A stretch of DNA of 64,000 nt from the NCBI RefSeq assembly GCF_025562715.2, contig NZ_JAPFCC010000001.1, forward strand, positions 5,170,001 through 5,234,000, read 5' to 3'. Numbering within the stretch: the stretch's first letter is position 1; every line of letters starts with the position of its first letter. The translations under genes were made by a program, and so were the position numbers. Positions 11,885 to 20,515 of the stretch are shown one piece after another. A model generated the notes under the pieces. It made no database searches and had not been told where the DNA came from. It worked only from the letters and a program-made list of their open reading frames with translations. The DNA comes from Endozoicomonas gorgoniicola. Lineage in GTDB: Bacteria > Pseudomonadota > Gammaproteobacteria > Pseudomonadales > Endozoicomonadaceae.

Positions 11885-12172
11885 ATGCCCAACAAGCAGT
11901 GGAGTCAGCTTACAGAACTGTTGCATAAGCAGAGTCATGCCGGGGACCTGGGAAAGCTGTTAATGATCTTGCTGGCGCCTGAAGAGCGGGACTCTATTGC
12001 TACCCGTCTATCGATTTTGAAGGCCCTGTTAGATGGCAAACAGTCCCAGCGAGAAGTCGCTGCCGGGCTGGGGGTCAGCATTGCCACGATTACCAGAGGG
12101 TCGAACAATCTTAAGTCGCTGAAAGAAGCGGATAAACAATTCCTTATCAAGCAGATTGGAATAAGCGAATGA
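11885..12172 (+). CDS. trpR: Trp operon repressor
   Basis: A 95-residue all-helical dimeric repressor that binds DNA when L-tryptophan is bound. The helix-turn-helix QREVAAGLGVSIATITRGSNNLK matches the TrpR reading head, and LGKLLMILLAPEERDSIATRLSI matches the dimer/co-repressor helices. The gene is followed without gap by an Mtr-type permease, with a 4-bp ATGA overlap. The two therefore form one operon coupling a tryptophan sensor to tryptophan uptake. Confidence 0.95.
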   Translation: MPNKQWSQLTELLHKQSHAGDLGKLLMILLAPEERDSIATRLSILKALLDGKQSQREVAAGLGVSIATITRGSNNLKSLKEADKQFLIKQIGISE

Positions 12173-13428
12173 GTGAAGCAGTACTGACGGGTGCAGACAC
12201 CCGGAGTCAGAAGCCTGGTGGGTCTGTGCTCGGAGGGGCGCTGATCGTTGCCGGAACCAGTGTCGGCGCAGGTATGTTTTCCCTGCCAGTGATCACCAGC
12301 GGCGCATGGTTTGGCTGGTCTCTGGTCATGCTTCTAATCGGCTGGTACTGCATGTATAGCGCCGGGCTGTATTTGCTGGAAGCCAATCTTCGCCACCGGG
12401 AAGGTGCCAGCTTTGACACCATGGCTCAGGCAACGCTGGGCAATTTCGGACGTCTGATCAATGGGCTGTCGGTGGGCTTTGTCTGCTACATCCTGACTTA
12501 TGCCTACATTTCGGGTGGCAGTTCAATCATTGCCCACACACTGCAATCAGTGGCAGACATCAATATAGGTACAGAGCTGGCCGGTATTTTGTTTGCTGTT
12601 ATCCTGGGTTCTGTCGTGGTGTTCGGGCCCATGGCGGTGGATAAAGTGACAACCGTTATGCTGGGAGCCATGGTGATTACCTTCCTGGGTTTCAGCGGTG
12701 GACTGCTGGATAATGTCAGTACCGGCAACCTGTTCAACGGCCTGCCACTGTCTGAAAGCAGCCCGTTTGCGCTGGGCATGCTTCCCTTTATTGCGGTCAG
12801 CTTTGGCTTCCAGACCTGTGTTCCCACCCTGACCGGTTATTTGAAGCATGACAGTAGCCGCCTCAAATCTACTATTCTGATCGGCTCTGTGCTGGCTCTG
12901 GCCTTTTACCTGATATGGCAGCTGGTGATCCTGGGCAACCTGTCCCGTGAACAGTTCCCGGCGATTATTGCTTCTGGCGGTAACATTGGTGACCTGGTCC
13001 GGGCACTGGAACAAACCGGGCTGAACATGAGTACTTCCAAGATGTTGCAGCTGTTCTCACACCTGGCAGTGGCCACCTCTTTCCTGGGTGTATCCATGGG
13101 GCTGTTTGATTACATTGCTGATTTCTTTGGTTTTAGTAATGATTTGCCGGGACGACTGAAAACGGCGGCAGTCACCTTTGTTCCTCCAACGGTTCTGGCG
13201 GTGATGCTGCCAAATGGCTTTATTACTGCCATCGGTTTTGCAGGTATTGGTGCAATGATCTTCTGTACGATTTCTCCGGTACTGATGGCGATTAAAGGTC
13301 GCTCTGAGCAGGATAAGTACCAGGTATCCGGTGGCAAGCCAAGAATCGCAGTGGTATTGGGCTTCGGTCTGGTCGTGCTGGTTCTGGAGATGGCGAATAC
13401 GATGGGAATGCTGCCAACCTTTGGTTAA
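12169..13428 (+). CDS. mtr: Tryptophan/aromatic amino acid permease (HAAAP family, Mtr-like)
   Basis: A 419-residue inner-membrane carrier with about 11 membrane segments that imports tryptophan or tyrosine with H+. GGALIVAGTSVGAGMFSLP, the adjacent GAWFGWS, YILTYAYISGGSS and SFLGVSMGLFDYIADFFGF are diagnostic of Mtr/TnaB/TyrP. Its place directly behind trpR (ATGA overlap) argues for tryptophan (Mtr) rather than tyrosine. Repression by TrpR through the operator before trpR is likely. Confidence 0.92.
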   Translation: MSEAVLTGADTRSQKPGGSVLGGALIVAGTSVGAGMFSLPVITSGAWFGWSLVMLLIGWYCMYSAGLYLLEANLRHREGASFDTMAQATLGNFGRLINGLSVGFVCYILTYAYISGGSSIIAHTLQSVADINIGTELAGILFAVILGSVVVFGPMAVDKVTTVMLGAMVITFLGFSGGLLDNVSTGNLFNGLPLSESSPFALGMLPFIAVSFGFQTCVPTLTGYLKHDSSRLKSTILIGSVLALAFYLIWQLVILGNLSREQFPAIIASGGNIGDLVRALEQTGLNMSTSKMLQLFSHLAVATSFLGVSMGLFDYIADFFGFSNDLPGRLKTAAVTFVPPTVLAVMLPNGFITAIGFAGIGAMIFCTISPVLMAIKGRSEQDKYQVSGGKPRIAVVLGFGLVVLVLEMANTMGMLPTFG

Positions 13429-13469
13429 TTGATAGCCATCCTCCCCTAAGCCGTTCTTTCTTCTTCAAG

Positions 13470-13503
13470 CCTGATATGTCGCAAGATGTGTCAGGTTTTT
13501 TTA
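13470..13503 (+). terminator. Intrinsic terminator of the trpR-mtr operon
   Basis: Stem CCTGATAT / GTGTCAGG (two wobbles) with a ten-base loop, followed by a run of eight T. Confidence 0.8.
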
Positions 13504-13541
13504 TGCTTTCATGGCAATTTTCCCATAAACGAGAATGAATG

Positions 13542-13721
13542 ATGGCTAAAGAAACCACCGTACGCGCCCGCATTGATGAAACCCTGAAAGAAGAAGCTGA
13601 GACCGTTCTGAAAGAGCTGGGCATCACCACGTCTCAGGCGATTAATATCTATTTCAGTCAGATTGTTCTTCGTCAGGGACTGCCGTTTGACGTGAAGATA
13701 CCCAAAAAGCACCTAAACTGA
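13542..13721 (+). CDS. Orphan, short RelB/DinJ-family antitoxin
   Basis: Fifty-nine residues with the DinJ signature at the N-terminus: VRARIDETLKEEAETVLKELG followed by the ribbon-helix-helix ITTSQAINIYFSQIVL and GLPFDVKIP. DinJ/RelB proteins are normally about 80-100 residues and lie directly before a RelE/YafQ toxin gene. Here the chain stops just after the DNA-binding domain, and the next gene is an unrelated hydrolase 38 bp on. The toxin-binding tail and toxin are thus missing. Either ATG of the ATGATG pair could start; no strong ribosome site is present. Confidence 0.75.
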   Translation: MAKETTVRARIDETLKEEAETVLKELGITTSQAINIYFSQIVLRQGLPFDVKIPKKHLN

Positions 13722-13759
13722 AGCCGTACTGAAAACCTTCCATGGGGTAGCGATTTTCC

Positions 13760-14683
13760 ATGACCGCTCTTTTCAAAACCAGGCAAAACAAGCACCGCGC
13801 GCCTGGCGTGCAATGGATTGAACTGGATAATGGCTACAGGGTGTGGACGCTCAGGGTCGGCAGTGGTGCTGTTAAAGTTCTGACACTACATGGTGGTCCC
13901 GGGTGTACTCACGAATATCTGGAGTGTCTGGAGGAGTATCTGGTTCCGGCAGGCATTGAGGTTATTTTTTATGATCAGCTCGGTTCCTGGTGTTCTGACC
14001 AGCCTGATGATGACTCGCTCTGGCAACTGGATCGCTTTGTTGACGAAATCGAACAGGTTCGCAAAGCTCTGGATCTGGATGACTTCTACCTGTTCGGTCA
14101 TTCCTGTGGCGGGTTATTTGCGATTGAGTATGCCCTGAAATACCAGGTTCATTTGAAAGGACTGGTGCTGAACGGCATTACTGGCAGTATTCAGTCTTAT
14201 GTCACGCATATTAACCATCTCAGGGAGCATTTACCTGCCCCGGTCATTGAGCGGCTGAAAGGGTTTGAAGACAGAGGTGACCTTGATAATGAAGAATACC
14301 AGGACCTTCTGGATGAACACCTTTACCGCCGACACATCTGCCGCCTGCCAGAGTGGCCCGATGCACTGGATCGGGCGTTCGAACATTTGAATTATAAAGT
14401 TTACAACGCCATGCAGGGCAATAATGAATTCGTATTCACTGGCAATCTGCTGGGGTGGGACCGCTGGAATGAGCTGGCTGAAATCCGAACGGCTACACTG
14501 GTGCTGGCAGGTCGCTACGACACCATGTCTCCGGACGACCAGAAGCAGATGGCGTCTGTTATTCCTCACAGCCGGGTGGTGATCTGTGATAACGGCAGCC
14601 ACTGTTGTATGTGGGATGACCCGGAGAATTATCGTCGTGCGTTAGTGGACTTCTTCCGGGATGTTGAATCCGGTCGTTTATAA
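13760..14683 (+). CDS. Proline iminopeptidase-family alpha/beta hydrolase
   Basis: A 307-residue alpha/beta hydrolase of the S33 (proline iminopeptidase) type. The oxyanion motif HGGPG (about residue 44), YDQLGSWCSDQPDD, and the nucleophile elbow GHSCGG (about residue 114) are present. The last has Cys where most family members have Trp. The acid is in AGRYDTMSPD and the base in NGSHCCMWDDP. It probably removes N-terminal residues or hydrolyses amino acid amides or esters in the cytoplasm. The protein is unusually rich in Cys around the active site (GSWCSD, GHSCGG, SHCCMW). Confidence 0.85.
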   Translation: MTALFKTRQNKHRAPGVQWIELDNGYRVWTLRVGSGAVKVLTLHGGPGCTHEYLECLEEYLVPAGIEVIFYDQLGSWCSDQPDDDSLWQLDRFVDEIEQVRKALDLDDFYLFGHSCGGLFAIEYALKYQVHLKGLVLNGITGSIQSYVTHINHLREHLPAPVIERLKGFEDRGDLDNEEYQDLLDEHLYRRHICRLPEWPDALDRAFEHLNYKVYNAMQGNNEFVFTGNLLGWDRWNELAEIRTATLVLAGRYDTMSPDDQKQMASVIPHSRVVICDNGSHCCMWDDPENYRRALVDFFRDVESGRL

Positions 14684-14696
14684 GCAGCGCAACGCT

Positions 14697-14764
14697 GAAT
14701 GAAACGATAACCAGAATGAAGCGATAACCACAATGAAGCGATAACCACAATGAAGCAATAACAA
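14697..14764 (+). repeat. 4 x 17-bp tandem repeat before the fatty acid transporter gene
   Basis: Four near-identical 17-bp units (consensus GAATGAAGCGATAACCA) fill the space between the hydrolase stop and the next start codon, ending one base before the ATG at 14766. The array therefore occupies the whole 5' leader of the transporter gene. Confidence 0.93.
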
Positions 14765-14765
14765 T

Positions 14766-16091
14766 ATGAGGCACGCTGTGAAGCGGTTAACCGTATTTTT
14801 TGATCATCTGATGCGACGGTATCTGCCAGACCCCTTTGTTCTGGCTTTGCTGCTGACGCTGGTGACTTATGGTCTTGGAGTAATGACCACCGACACCTCC
14901 TCTGTGGAGATGGTGCGGTACTGGGGAGACTCTTTCTGGAAACTGATTCCATTTACCATGCAGATGGTGCTGATTCTGGTGACAGGTTATGTTCTGGCTA
15001 TTGCCCCTCCTGTTCACGGGTTATTACGAACCCTGTCCGGGCTGGCTAAAACGCCGGGGCAGGGCATTATTCTGGTAACGCTTCTGTCATTTGTTGCCTG
15101 CTGGATTAACTGGGGGTTCGGGTTAATAACCGGGGCGCTGTTTGCCCGCCATGTTGCCAGACATCGACCTGATATTGATTACCGGTTGCTGATTGCCAGC
15201 GCTTACAGTGGGTTCCTGATCTGGCATGGTGGTTTGTCAGGTTCAGTGCCTCTCACCATTGCCACTGAAAGTCATTTTATGGCGAATGTCATGGGCGTGG
15301 TGCCGACCTCTGAGACATTGTTCGCTCTCTTTAATCTGGTGATTCTTGGGATTCTGCTGGTGGTCATGCCACTGCTGAATCGCTGGATGATGGCGCATCT
15401 GGATCATATCGTCACTGTCGATCCCGAATTGCTGAAGGATGCACCCATAAAAGAGTTTGAGCCTGTCGATACGCCAGCCCGCCAGCTCGAACACAGTCGC
15501 CTGCTGGTGCTGTTACCGGCGTTCATGGGGCTGGCTTACCTGTTGATTTATTTCACCGGGCCGGGGGCAACTCTGAGCCTGAACAGTGTGAACTTCCTGT
15601 TTCTGATGCTTGGTCTGCTGTTGCATGGTCATGTGGGGCGCTTTCTGGACGCGGTCAGCCAGAGTGTCAAAGGGGCTGGTGGCATTATCATTCAGTTTCC
15701 TTTGTATGCAGGCATTATGGGGATGATGATGTCCTCCGGTCTTGGGGCTGCGATCACCCACTTCTTTGTGAACATTTCTTCTGTGGACTCCTTTGCCCTG
15801 CTGACGTTTCTCAGTGCTGGCCTGTTAAACCTGTTTATTCCTTCCGGTGGCGGACAGTGGGCGGTGCAGGCACCCATTATGATTCCTGCGGCACTGGAAC
15901 TGGGGGTAGAACCCGCTAAAGCCGCCATGGCAATCGCCTGGGGGGATGCCTGGACCAATATGATTCAGCCCTTCTGGGCGTTGCCTGCATTAGCCGTTGC
16001 CGGACTACAGGCAAGGGACATAATGGGGTTCTGCATTATGCACTTGCTGGTCAGCGGGGTAGTGATTGGCAGTGTGCTTTATTTCCTGTGA
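14766..16091 (+). CDS. Short-chain fatty acid transporter (AtoE family)
   Basis: A 441-residue membrane protein, the length of E. coli AtoE (440). The family is linked to uptake of short-chain fatty acids such as acetoacetate or butyrate. Recognisable stretches are CWINWGFGLITGALFAR, HGGLSGSVPL and the C-terminal LFIPSGGGQWAVQAP with GDAWTNMIQPFWALP. The ATG at 14766 abuts a 17-bp repeat array and has no ribosome site. A GTG at 14778 is preceded by GAGG at ideal spacing and may be the true start, shortening the protein by four residues. Confidence 0.85.
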   Translation: MRHAVKRLTVFFDHLMRRYLPDPFVLALLLTLVTYGLGVMTTDTSSVEMVRYWGDSFWKLIPFTMQMVLILVTGYVLAIAPPVHGLLRTLSGLAKTPGQGIILVTLLSFVACWINWGFGLITGALFARHVARHRPDIDYRLLIASAYSGFLIWHGGLSGSVPLTIATESHFMANVMGVVPTSETLFALFNLVILGILLVVMPLLNRWMMAHLDHIVTVDPELLKDAPIKEFEPVDTPARQLEHSRLLVLLPAFMGLAYLLIYFTGPGATLSLNSVNFLFLMLGLLLHGHVGRFLDAVSQSVKGAGGIIIQFPLYAGIMGMMMSSGLGAAITHFFVNISSVDSFALLTFLSAGLLNLFIPSGGGQWAVQAPIMIPAALELGVEPAKAAMAIAWGDAWTNMIQPFWALPALAVAGLQARDIMGFCIMHLLVSGVVIGSVLYFL

Positions 16092-16213
16092 AAAACGCTT
16101 TGAGAGCATCCCCTAAGGTTTCTGTTGCGCAGACCGATTAAACAGCAGATGCCGGATAAAGGCTAAATGCCTCTATCCTTAACCGGTCACGCAAGGGACA
16201 CAGGGACGTGGGA

Positions 16214-19036
16214 ATGTCTACGGAAATCATTGTTCGAACAAAAGGACTTGTTCGCACAGTACTTAGCGCCGCTCTATTTCTGACTGCTACTCAGCCTGTT
16301 ATCGCTGTAACTCTTACTCAGAATATTCCTTACGAGCAGGCTGTTCATGATTATGGTGTCATTACCATTAATGCAAAGCTGAGTGTATCGACCTCGAATG
16401 ACCAGGCAGTGGTTACCATCAAAGCAAAGTCCGGTGGTATTCGCATTGAGCAGGGTGCAGGCATTGATAATATTGGTAATAACTCTTCTCCTTCTATTTA
16501 TGTAAGCAAAATTGGCACCCTGTTAGGGGCGCTGGATAACGAAGGGATTATTCAGGATGGCGTTGTCATTGCTGGCCGTTCAACCCCTCAGACCGGCATG
16601 GCCTATCGAAGCCGGGGCAAGGACAATAACAACTGGGCAGGTTTGCAGGGTGGTTACAAGGTTCAGGGCAATGGTGCTATTGCTGGTGTTGTTGAGACGA
16701 TGAATGACCATGCCGTATTTCTGGACGATCACTCTTATATGGATTTTATCGCTGTTGATTCCGGCAGTAGCCTTAAGTCATCAGGTGATGGCAGTGCTGC
16801 TGTTTATGTGTCTGAGAATGCACAAATAGGTGGTACGTTGCCACCTAATACAGTCTTGAATTCCGAGTCCGATACCGTCTTTGATATTGCAGGCACCCTG
16901 AGTTCGTCTAACGGACAAGCTATTAATATTGCTGGTTCTGCTACCGGTCAGATAAAGATCGCCTCGTCCGGCGTCCTGTCAGGTAAAGGGGGAGGAGAGC
17001 CCGGTGGGGCTGCGTTGCTGGTCAGTGGTACTTACACAGGTAGCTTAAATAGTCAGGGCACGATCAAAGGGGGCGTTTTTATCAGTGGCACCCATAATGC
17101 CTCACAGGAACATGCAGTTTTCCTTAATGACCAGTCAAAGGCCGACTTTATCGCAGTAACAGGAACGATGACGGCTACTGGAAACAGTAAAAGTGCGGTT
17201 TATGTGGACAACGGCGCTCAGCTGGGGGGCATTGTTGTAGATGGCGGGACGATCAAGGCATCATCAGGTAGCAGCGTCATTACCGTTCGGGGAGACCTGA
17301 CAGGCAAGGTTTATCTGAAAGATGGTTTCATAACCGCTGCCAGTGCTAACGATACATCCCTCGACTTTTCCAGTTCTGACAAGCCCCTGATGTTTGAGCA
17401 GGTGGGAAATAATTCCAAAACCACGGGTACGATTTTAGCCAGTGATCAGCATAAAAATGACTGGGTAGCGTTCCGGGGTGGCAGTTTTGAAGGTGATACG
17501 ATTCAGGATGTTGATCATCTGGTGGTCAGTACGATCACCAGTGGAATCGCCATGTCGGGCAACTTTACCCTGCCTGCCCAGACAACCATTGAGCTTGTAA
17601 AGCAGCAACAGCTGAATGATCAAAGTCAACCGGTGACAGATAGCAATCAAAATCCGGTTTACGAACTGAACAGCAATGCACTGATGACAGTAACAGGCCG
17701 GTTAAGCGCAATGGAGCAGGGCAGTAATATCCAGTTCAAGCCAGCGTCACTCACCGAATATGATCTGGTTAAAAAAGGTGTGACACTGACGGTAGTTGAA
17801 CCGGGCAGTATGGAGGGTTCAGTGGCCGGGCGTGTGACGGTGGATTCTGGCAGCTACCTGGTTGAAGCCACGGAGAACTATTCTGCCGGGAAGTTGCAGG
17901 TACAACTGAAGTCCAGAGATGCAAACGGCGTCAAACAGTTAGTGATGAAATCCGGTGCCAACTCCAGGGCATCAGAAGTGTTTAGTAAGGCGGTGGATGT
18001 TATTAATGCCGGAGCCTATACCGATGCAACCAGGGGCAGCAAGCTGTTTGCGAAACTGAACGCAACGAATTATGACGCTAAGAAGCTGGCCGGACAGGTT
18101 CAGCCGAGGGTTGCCGGTGAGGTGCAGAAATCATCTCAGACGGTTGCCAATACCGCTCATAATATCGTCTTCAACCGCGTACACGGCTTACGTCGTGGTA
18201 TTAGCTATGGTGACCAGTTTACCGATGGTGCGGCCTGGGGACAGATGTTGTACAACAGTGGCAAACAGGATGACGTTGATGGTGAGCCGGGCTTTAAAAA
18301 CCAGGCATGGGGCATAACCCTTGGAGTCGATGGCGAACTTGACTCTGCCATCAGAACGGGTCTGGCACTTTCAATGGTTAGGAGTACGGTCGATGGCAAT
18401 GAGGGCAGCACCAATAAAAGTTATAGTTATCTGGCTACCTGGTACAACAGCTGGAATGGTCGCGGCTATTTTCTTGACACCATGCTGTCCATGGGCCGTT
18501 CAGCAAATGATATGACGAAAACCATTGATGGTTACCGTGTAAAAGCGGATTTTGAGGTTGATCAGTGGGGAGGCAGAGTCATTGGCGGTACTAACTGGCG
18601 GGTAGGCAACTGGACGCTTTCTCCTCAGACTGAATTTAACTATGGTCTGGTCCGGGTTCAGGAATACGAAGAAAAAGGCGACAGTGGTTTTGAGCAGAAA
18701 ATCCAGAGCAAAGATTACAATACCTGGGAGCTGGGGGGCGGTATGAAGTTCAATGGCGAATACTGGTACCGCAATGGCGTGATAAAACCTGAGCTGACTT
18801 TCATGGGGTATTACGACTTTGGTACCGATGGCACAATTGTTAAGTCCACTTACCTTGCCGGAGGCGAATCCTTTATGGTCACAGGACCGGACCGGGACAA
18901 GGTACGCCTGCATATGGGGCTTGGGCTTGGATTACAGATGAACAACCGCTGGACGCTCCACACCGGTTATAACTTTAACTGGAAAAAGACTTACCAGTCT
19001 CACAGTTTTTCCGCTAAAGCCCGTTATGAGTTCTGA
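16214..19036 (+). CDS. Type V autotransporter (beta-helix-like passenger, C-terminal barrel)
   Basis: About 940 residues. An N-terminal signal peptide (VLSAALFLTATQPVIA) precedes a passenger of about 600 residues rich in Gly, Ser, Thr, Asn and Val repeats (recurring HAVFLDDHS / HAVFLNDQS, DFIAV and AVYV motifs), suggesting a parallel beta-helix. The C-terminal 270 residues form an autotransporter barrel: GAAWGQMLYN, GYFLDTMLSMGR, LSPQTEFNYGL, and a terminal aromatic RYEF that fits BAM recognition. Passenger function is unknown; adhesion or self-association is typical. The GTG at 16208 is possible, but the ATG at 16214 follows AGGGAC at better spacing. Confidence 0.88.
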   Translation: MSTEIIVRTKGLVRTVLSAALFLTATQPVIAVTLTQNIPYEQAVHDYGVITINAKLSVSTSNDQAVVTIKAKSGGIRIEQGAGIDNIGNNSSPSIYVSKIGTLLGALDNEGIIQDGVVIAGRSTPQTGMAYRSRGKDNNNWAGLQGGYKVQGNGAIAGVVETMNDHAVFLDDHSYMDFIAVDSGSSLKSSGDGSAAVYVSENAQIGGTLPPNTVLNSESDTVFDIAGTLSSSNGQAINIAGSATGQIKIASSGVLSGKGGGEPGGAALLVSGTYTGSLNSQGTIKGGVFISGTHNASQEHAVFLNDQSKADFIAVTGTMTATGNSKSAVYVDNGAQLGGIVVDGGTIKASSGSSVITVRGDLTGKVYLKDGFITAASANDTSLDFSSSDKPLMFEQVGNNSKTTGTILASDQHKNDWVAFRGGSFEGDTIQDVDHLVVSTITSGIAMSGNFTLPAQTTIELVKQQQLNDQSQPVTDSNQNPVYELNSNALMTVTGRLSAMEQGSNIQFKPASLTEYDLVKKGVTLTVVEPGSMEGSVAGRVTVDSGSYLVEATENYSAGKLQVQLKSRDANGVKQLVMKSGANSRASEVFSKAVDVINAGAYTDATRGSKLFAKLNATNYDAKKLAGQVQPRVAGEVQKSSQTVANTAHNIVFNRVHGLRRGISYGDQFTDGAAWGQMLYNSGKQDDVDGEPGFKNQAWGITLGVDGELDSAIRTGLALSMVRSTVDGNEGSTNKSYSYLATWYNSWNGRGYFLDTMLSMGRSANDMTKTIDGYRVKADFEVDQWGGRVIGGTNWRVGNWTLSPQTEFNYGLVRVQEYEEKGDSGFEQKIQSKDYNTWELGGGMKFNGEYWYRNGVIKPELTFMGYYDFGTDGTIVKSTYLAGGESFMVTGPDRDKVRLHMGLGLGLQMNNRWTLHTGYNFNWKKTYQSHSFSAKARYEF

Positions 19037-19054
19037 TGGTTACTCTTTCATTAT

Positions 19055-19537
19055 TTAACCTTCCGGCAACCAGCCGCTTTTCATAATGGTCTCAAAGTCC
19101 CACGGACAATTCTCCGGAAAACTGGCGTTGTTCAACCGCTGGTGGGGCTGAACGTAATCGTTCATGGCTTCGATGGCCAGCTCTTTGCCATCCTGATAGC
19201 TGTCTTCGAAAACTTCCGGAACCTTGTGTTTCAGGTGAGGGCGGCTTTTCATAAGGCGATGGAGCTGTTTACGTTGTTCCCGAATGGTTCCTTTCCAGTT
19301 GCGGCAGTTATAAGGTTCTGGCAATACCGGGTTAATAACATTTATCTGATAGCTGTATTTGAGCAGGTGCAGTAACAAGGTCGTCAGGCGTGATTGCAAG
19401 GCATCAAGCTCACTGCCCATATCGTCGAACTCCTCAATAACACGCTCAAGGTCGAGCTGGTCAAACCGTTTGTGAATCAGGTGTTGTTTTTGCTGTTCTT
19501 TCCAGCGGTAAAAGTCAGTATCGTAAAGGTTGTCCAT
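19055..19537 (-). CDS. DUF29 domain-containing protein
   Basis: 160 residues, strongly helical and charged. The start YDTDFYRWKEQQKQHL and the following LDLERVIEEFDDMGSE are the hallmark of the DUF29 family, whose function is not known. C-terminal PENCPWDFETIMKSGWLPE also matches the family. GGAGG precedes the ATG. It converges on the autotransporter gene with an 18-bp gap and no obvious terminator. Confidence 0.88.
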   Translation of the reverse strand: MDNLYDTDFYRWKEQQKQHLIHKRFDQLDLERVIEEFDDMGSELDALQSRLTTLLLHLLKYSYQINVINPVLPEPYNCRNWKGTIREQRKQLHRLMKSRPHLKHKVPEVFEDSYQDGKELAIEAMNDYVQPHQRLNNASFPENCPWDFETIMKSGWLPEG

Positions 19538-19687
19538 GATAAATCCTCCGTCAGCTCTTCACTCTAGACGGATAGTCGAAAGGAATCAAAAACGAATTAT
19601 TCGAATCTTTAAAGGGTTGACCGGAGCATTACAAGCCCGTCAAAACCGCATAAAATGGCTGAAACAAAATAAACACCGGACTGAATC

Positions 19688-20002
19688 ATGATCAAACTCT
19701 GTGCTGTTGATGAGCTGGCAAATCCTGGCAGCAAAGGTTTCCACAATGAGAAAGGGCATGTTTTTGTGGTTCGGCAAGATGATGACGTCTACGTTTATGA
19801 AAACAGTTGTCCCCATCTTGGCATTAACCTTGAGTGGCATGAAGATCAGTTTCTGGATTCGGAGCAGAGGCTGATTCAATGCTCTACCCATGGCGCGTTG
19901 TTTCTGATTCACAGTGGTGAATGCATTGCCGGTCCTTGTCCGGGAGAAAAGCTCAACAAAATTTCCCATGAAATCCATGAGGGCGTCATATACCTCCCGT
20001 GA
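19688..20002 (+). CDS. Small Rieske [2Fe-2S] protein
   Basis: A stand-alone Rieske domain of 104 residues. The two cluster-binding boxes are CPHLG (about residue 40) and CSTHGA (about residue 62), supplying two Cys and two His. No transmembrane segment or signal peptide is present, so it is a soluble ferredoxin-like electron carrier or an accessory subunit. No oxygenase gene is adjacent, so its redox partner cannot be named. No clear ribosome site precedes the ATG. Confidence 0.88.
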   Translation: MIKLCAVDELANPGSKGFHNEKGHVFVVRQDDDVYVYENSCPHLGINLEWHEDQFLDSEQRLIQCSTHGALFLIHSGECIAGPCPGEKLNKISHEIHEGVIYLP

Positions 20003-20012
20003 TGTTTGAACA

Positions 20013-20043
20013 CTGAACAGTTCAAACCCTGTGAACTGTTCAG
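20013..20043. repeat. Nested inverted repeat between the Rieske and hslR genes
   Basis: Two 12-bp arms (CTGAACAGTTCA and TGAACTGTTCAG) pair perfectly across a seven-base loop. Each arm itself contains a shorter palindrome (TGAACAGTTCA / TGAACTGTTCA). It sits between convergent genes and may act as a two-way terminator despite the absence of a T run. Confidence 0.8.
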
Positions 20044-20082
20044 GAGCAGAAAGTCAGGAGCAGAAAGTCAGGAGCAGAAAGA
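20041..20082. repeat. 3 x 14-bp tandem repeat (CAGGAGCAGAAAGT)
   Basis: Three contiguous 14-bp units, the last differing at the final base, immediately follow the nested palindrome and end five bases before the hslR stop codon. Confidence 0.93.
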
Positions 20083-20086
20083 AAGC

Positions 20087-20515
20087 TCAGTCGTCAAACC
20101 CAAAGTCGGCTTTCTGTTTCATAATGTCGCGGCGCTGCTTTTTGTCCGGACGCCGCTCAGGTCTTGGTGTAGCGCCACGCAGGGCTTTGCGCTGTTCGGC
20201 ACTGGCTTCACGATGGGCAATACTGTTAGCCGTTTCTTCGTAAAGCTGCTGAGCGATTTCTGCCTTCTGGCGCTTGTCGCTCAGCGCCCGTACGATCACG
20301 GTTTTTTCGTCCCAGCCTACCCGCAGGCGCAGTTCGTCACCCACTTTTGGCTCTTTGCCGGGTTTGCAGCGGCTACCGTTCAGGTGTACCTTGCCGCCAT
20401 CAATGGCTTCCTTGGCAATGTTGCGGGTTTTGTAGAAACGTGCTGCCCACAGCCATTTGTCCAGGCGAATTTTACTGTCAGGCTTGTTATTAAGCTTGCT
20501 GTTGGATTGACTCAT
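20087..20515 (-). CDS. hslR: Heat shock protein 15, ribosome-associated S4 protein
   Basis: A 142-residue Hsp15 with an N-terminal S4 RNA-binding domain (RLDKWLWAARFYKTRNIAKEAIDGG, then VHLNGSRCKPGKEPKVGDEL). It recycles stalled free 50S subunits that carry nascent peptide-tRNA. The C-terminal half is basic and Arg/Lys-rich, as in E. coli HslR. It overlaps the upstream yrfG stop by four bases (ATGA), so the two are translationally coupled in the same order as in E. coli; hslO, which follows in E. coli, is absent here. Confidence 0.93.
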   Translation of the reverse strand: MSQSNSKLNNKPDSKIRLDKWLWAARFYKTRNIAKEAIDGGKVHLNGSRCKPGKEPKVGDELRLRVGWDEKTVIVRALSDKRQKAEIAQQLYEETANSIAHREASAEQRKALRGATPRPERRPDKKQRRDIMKQKADFGFDD

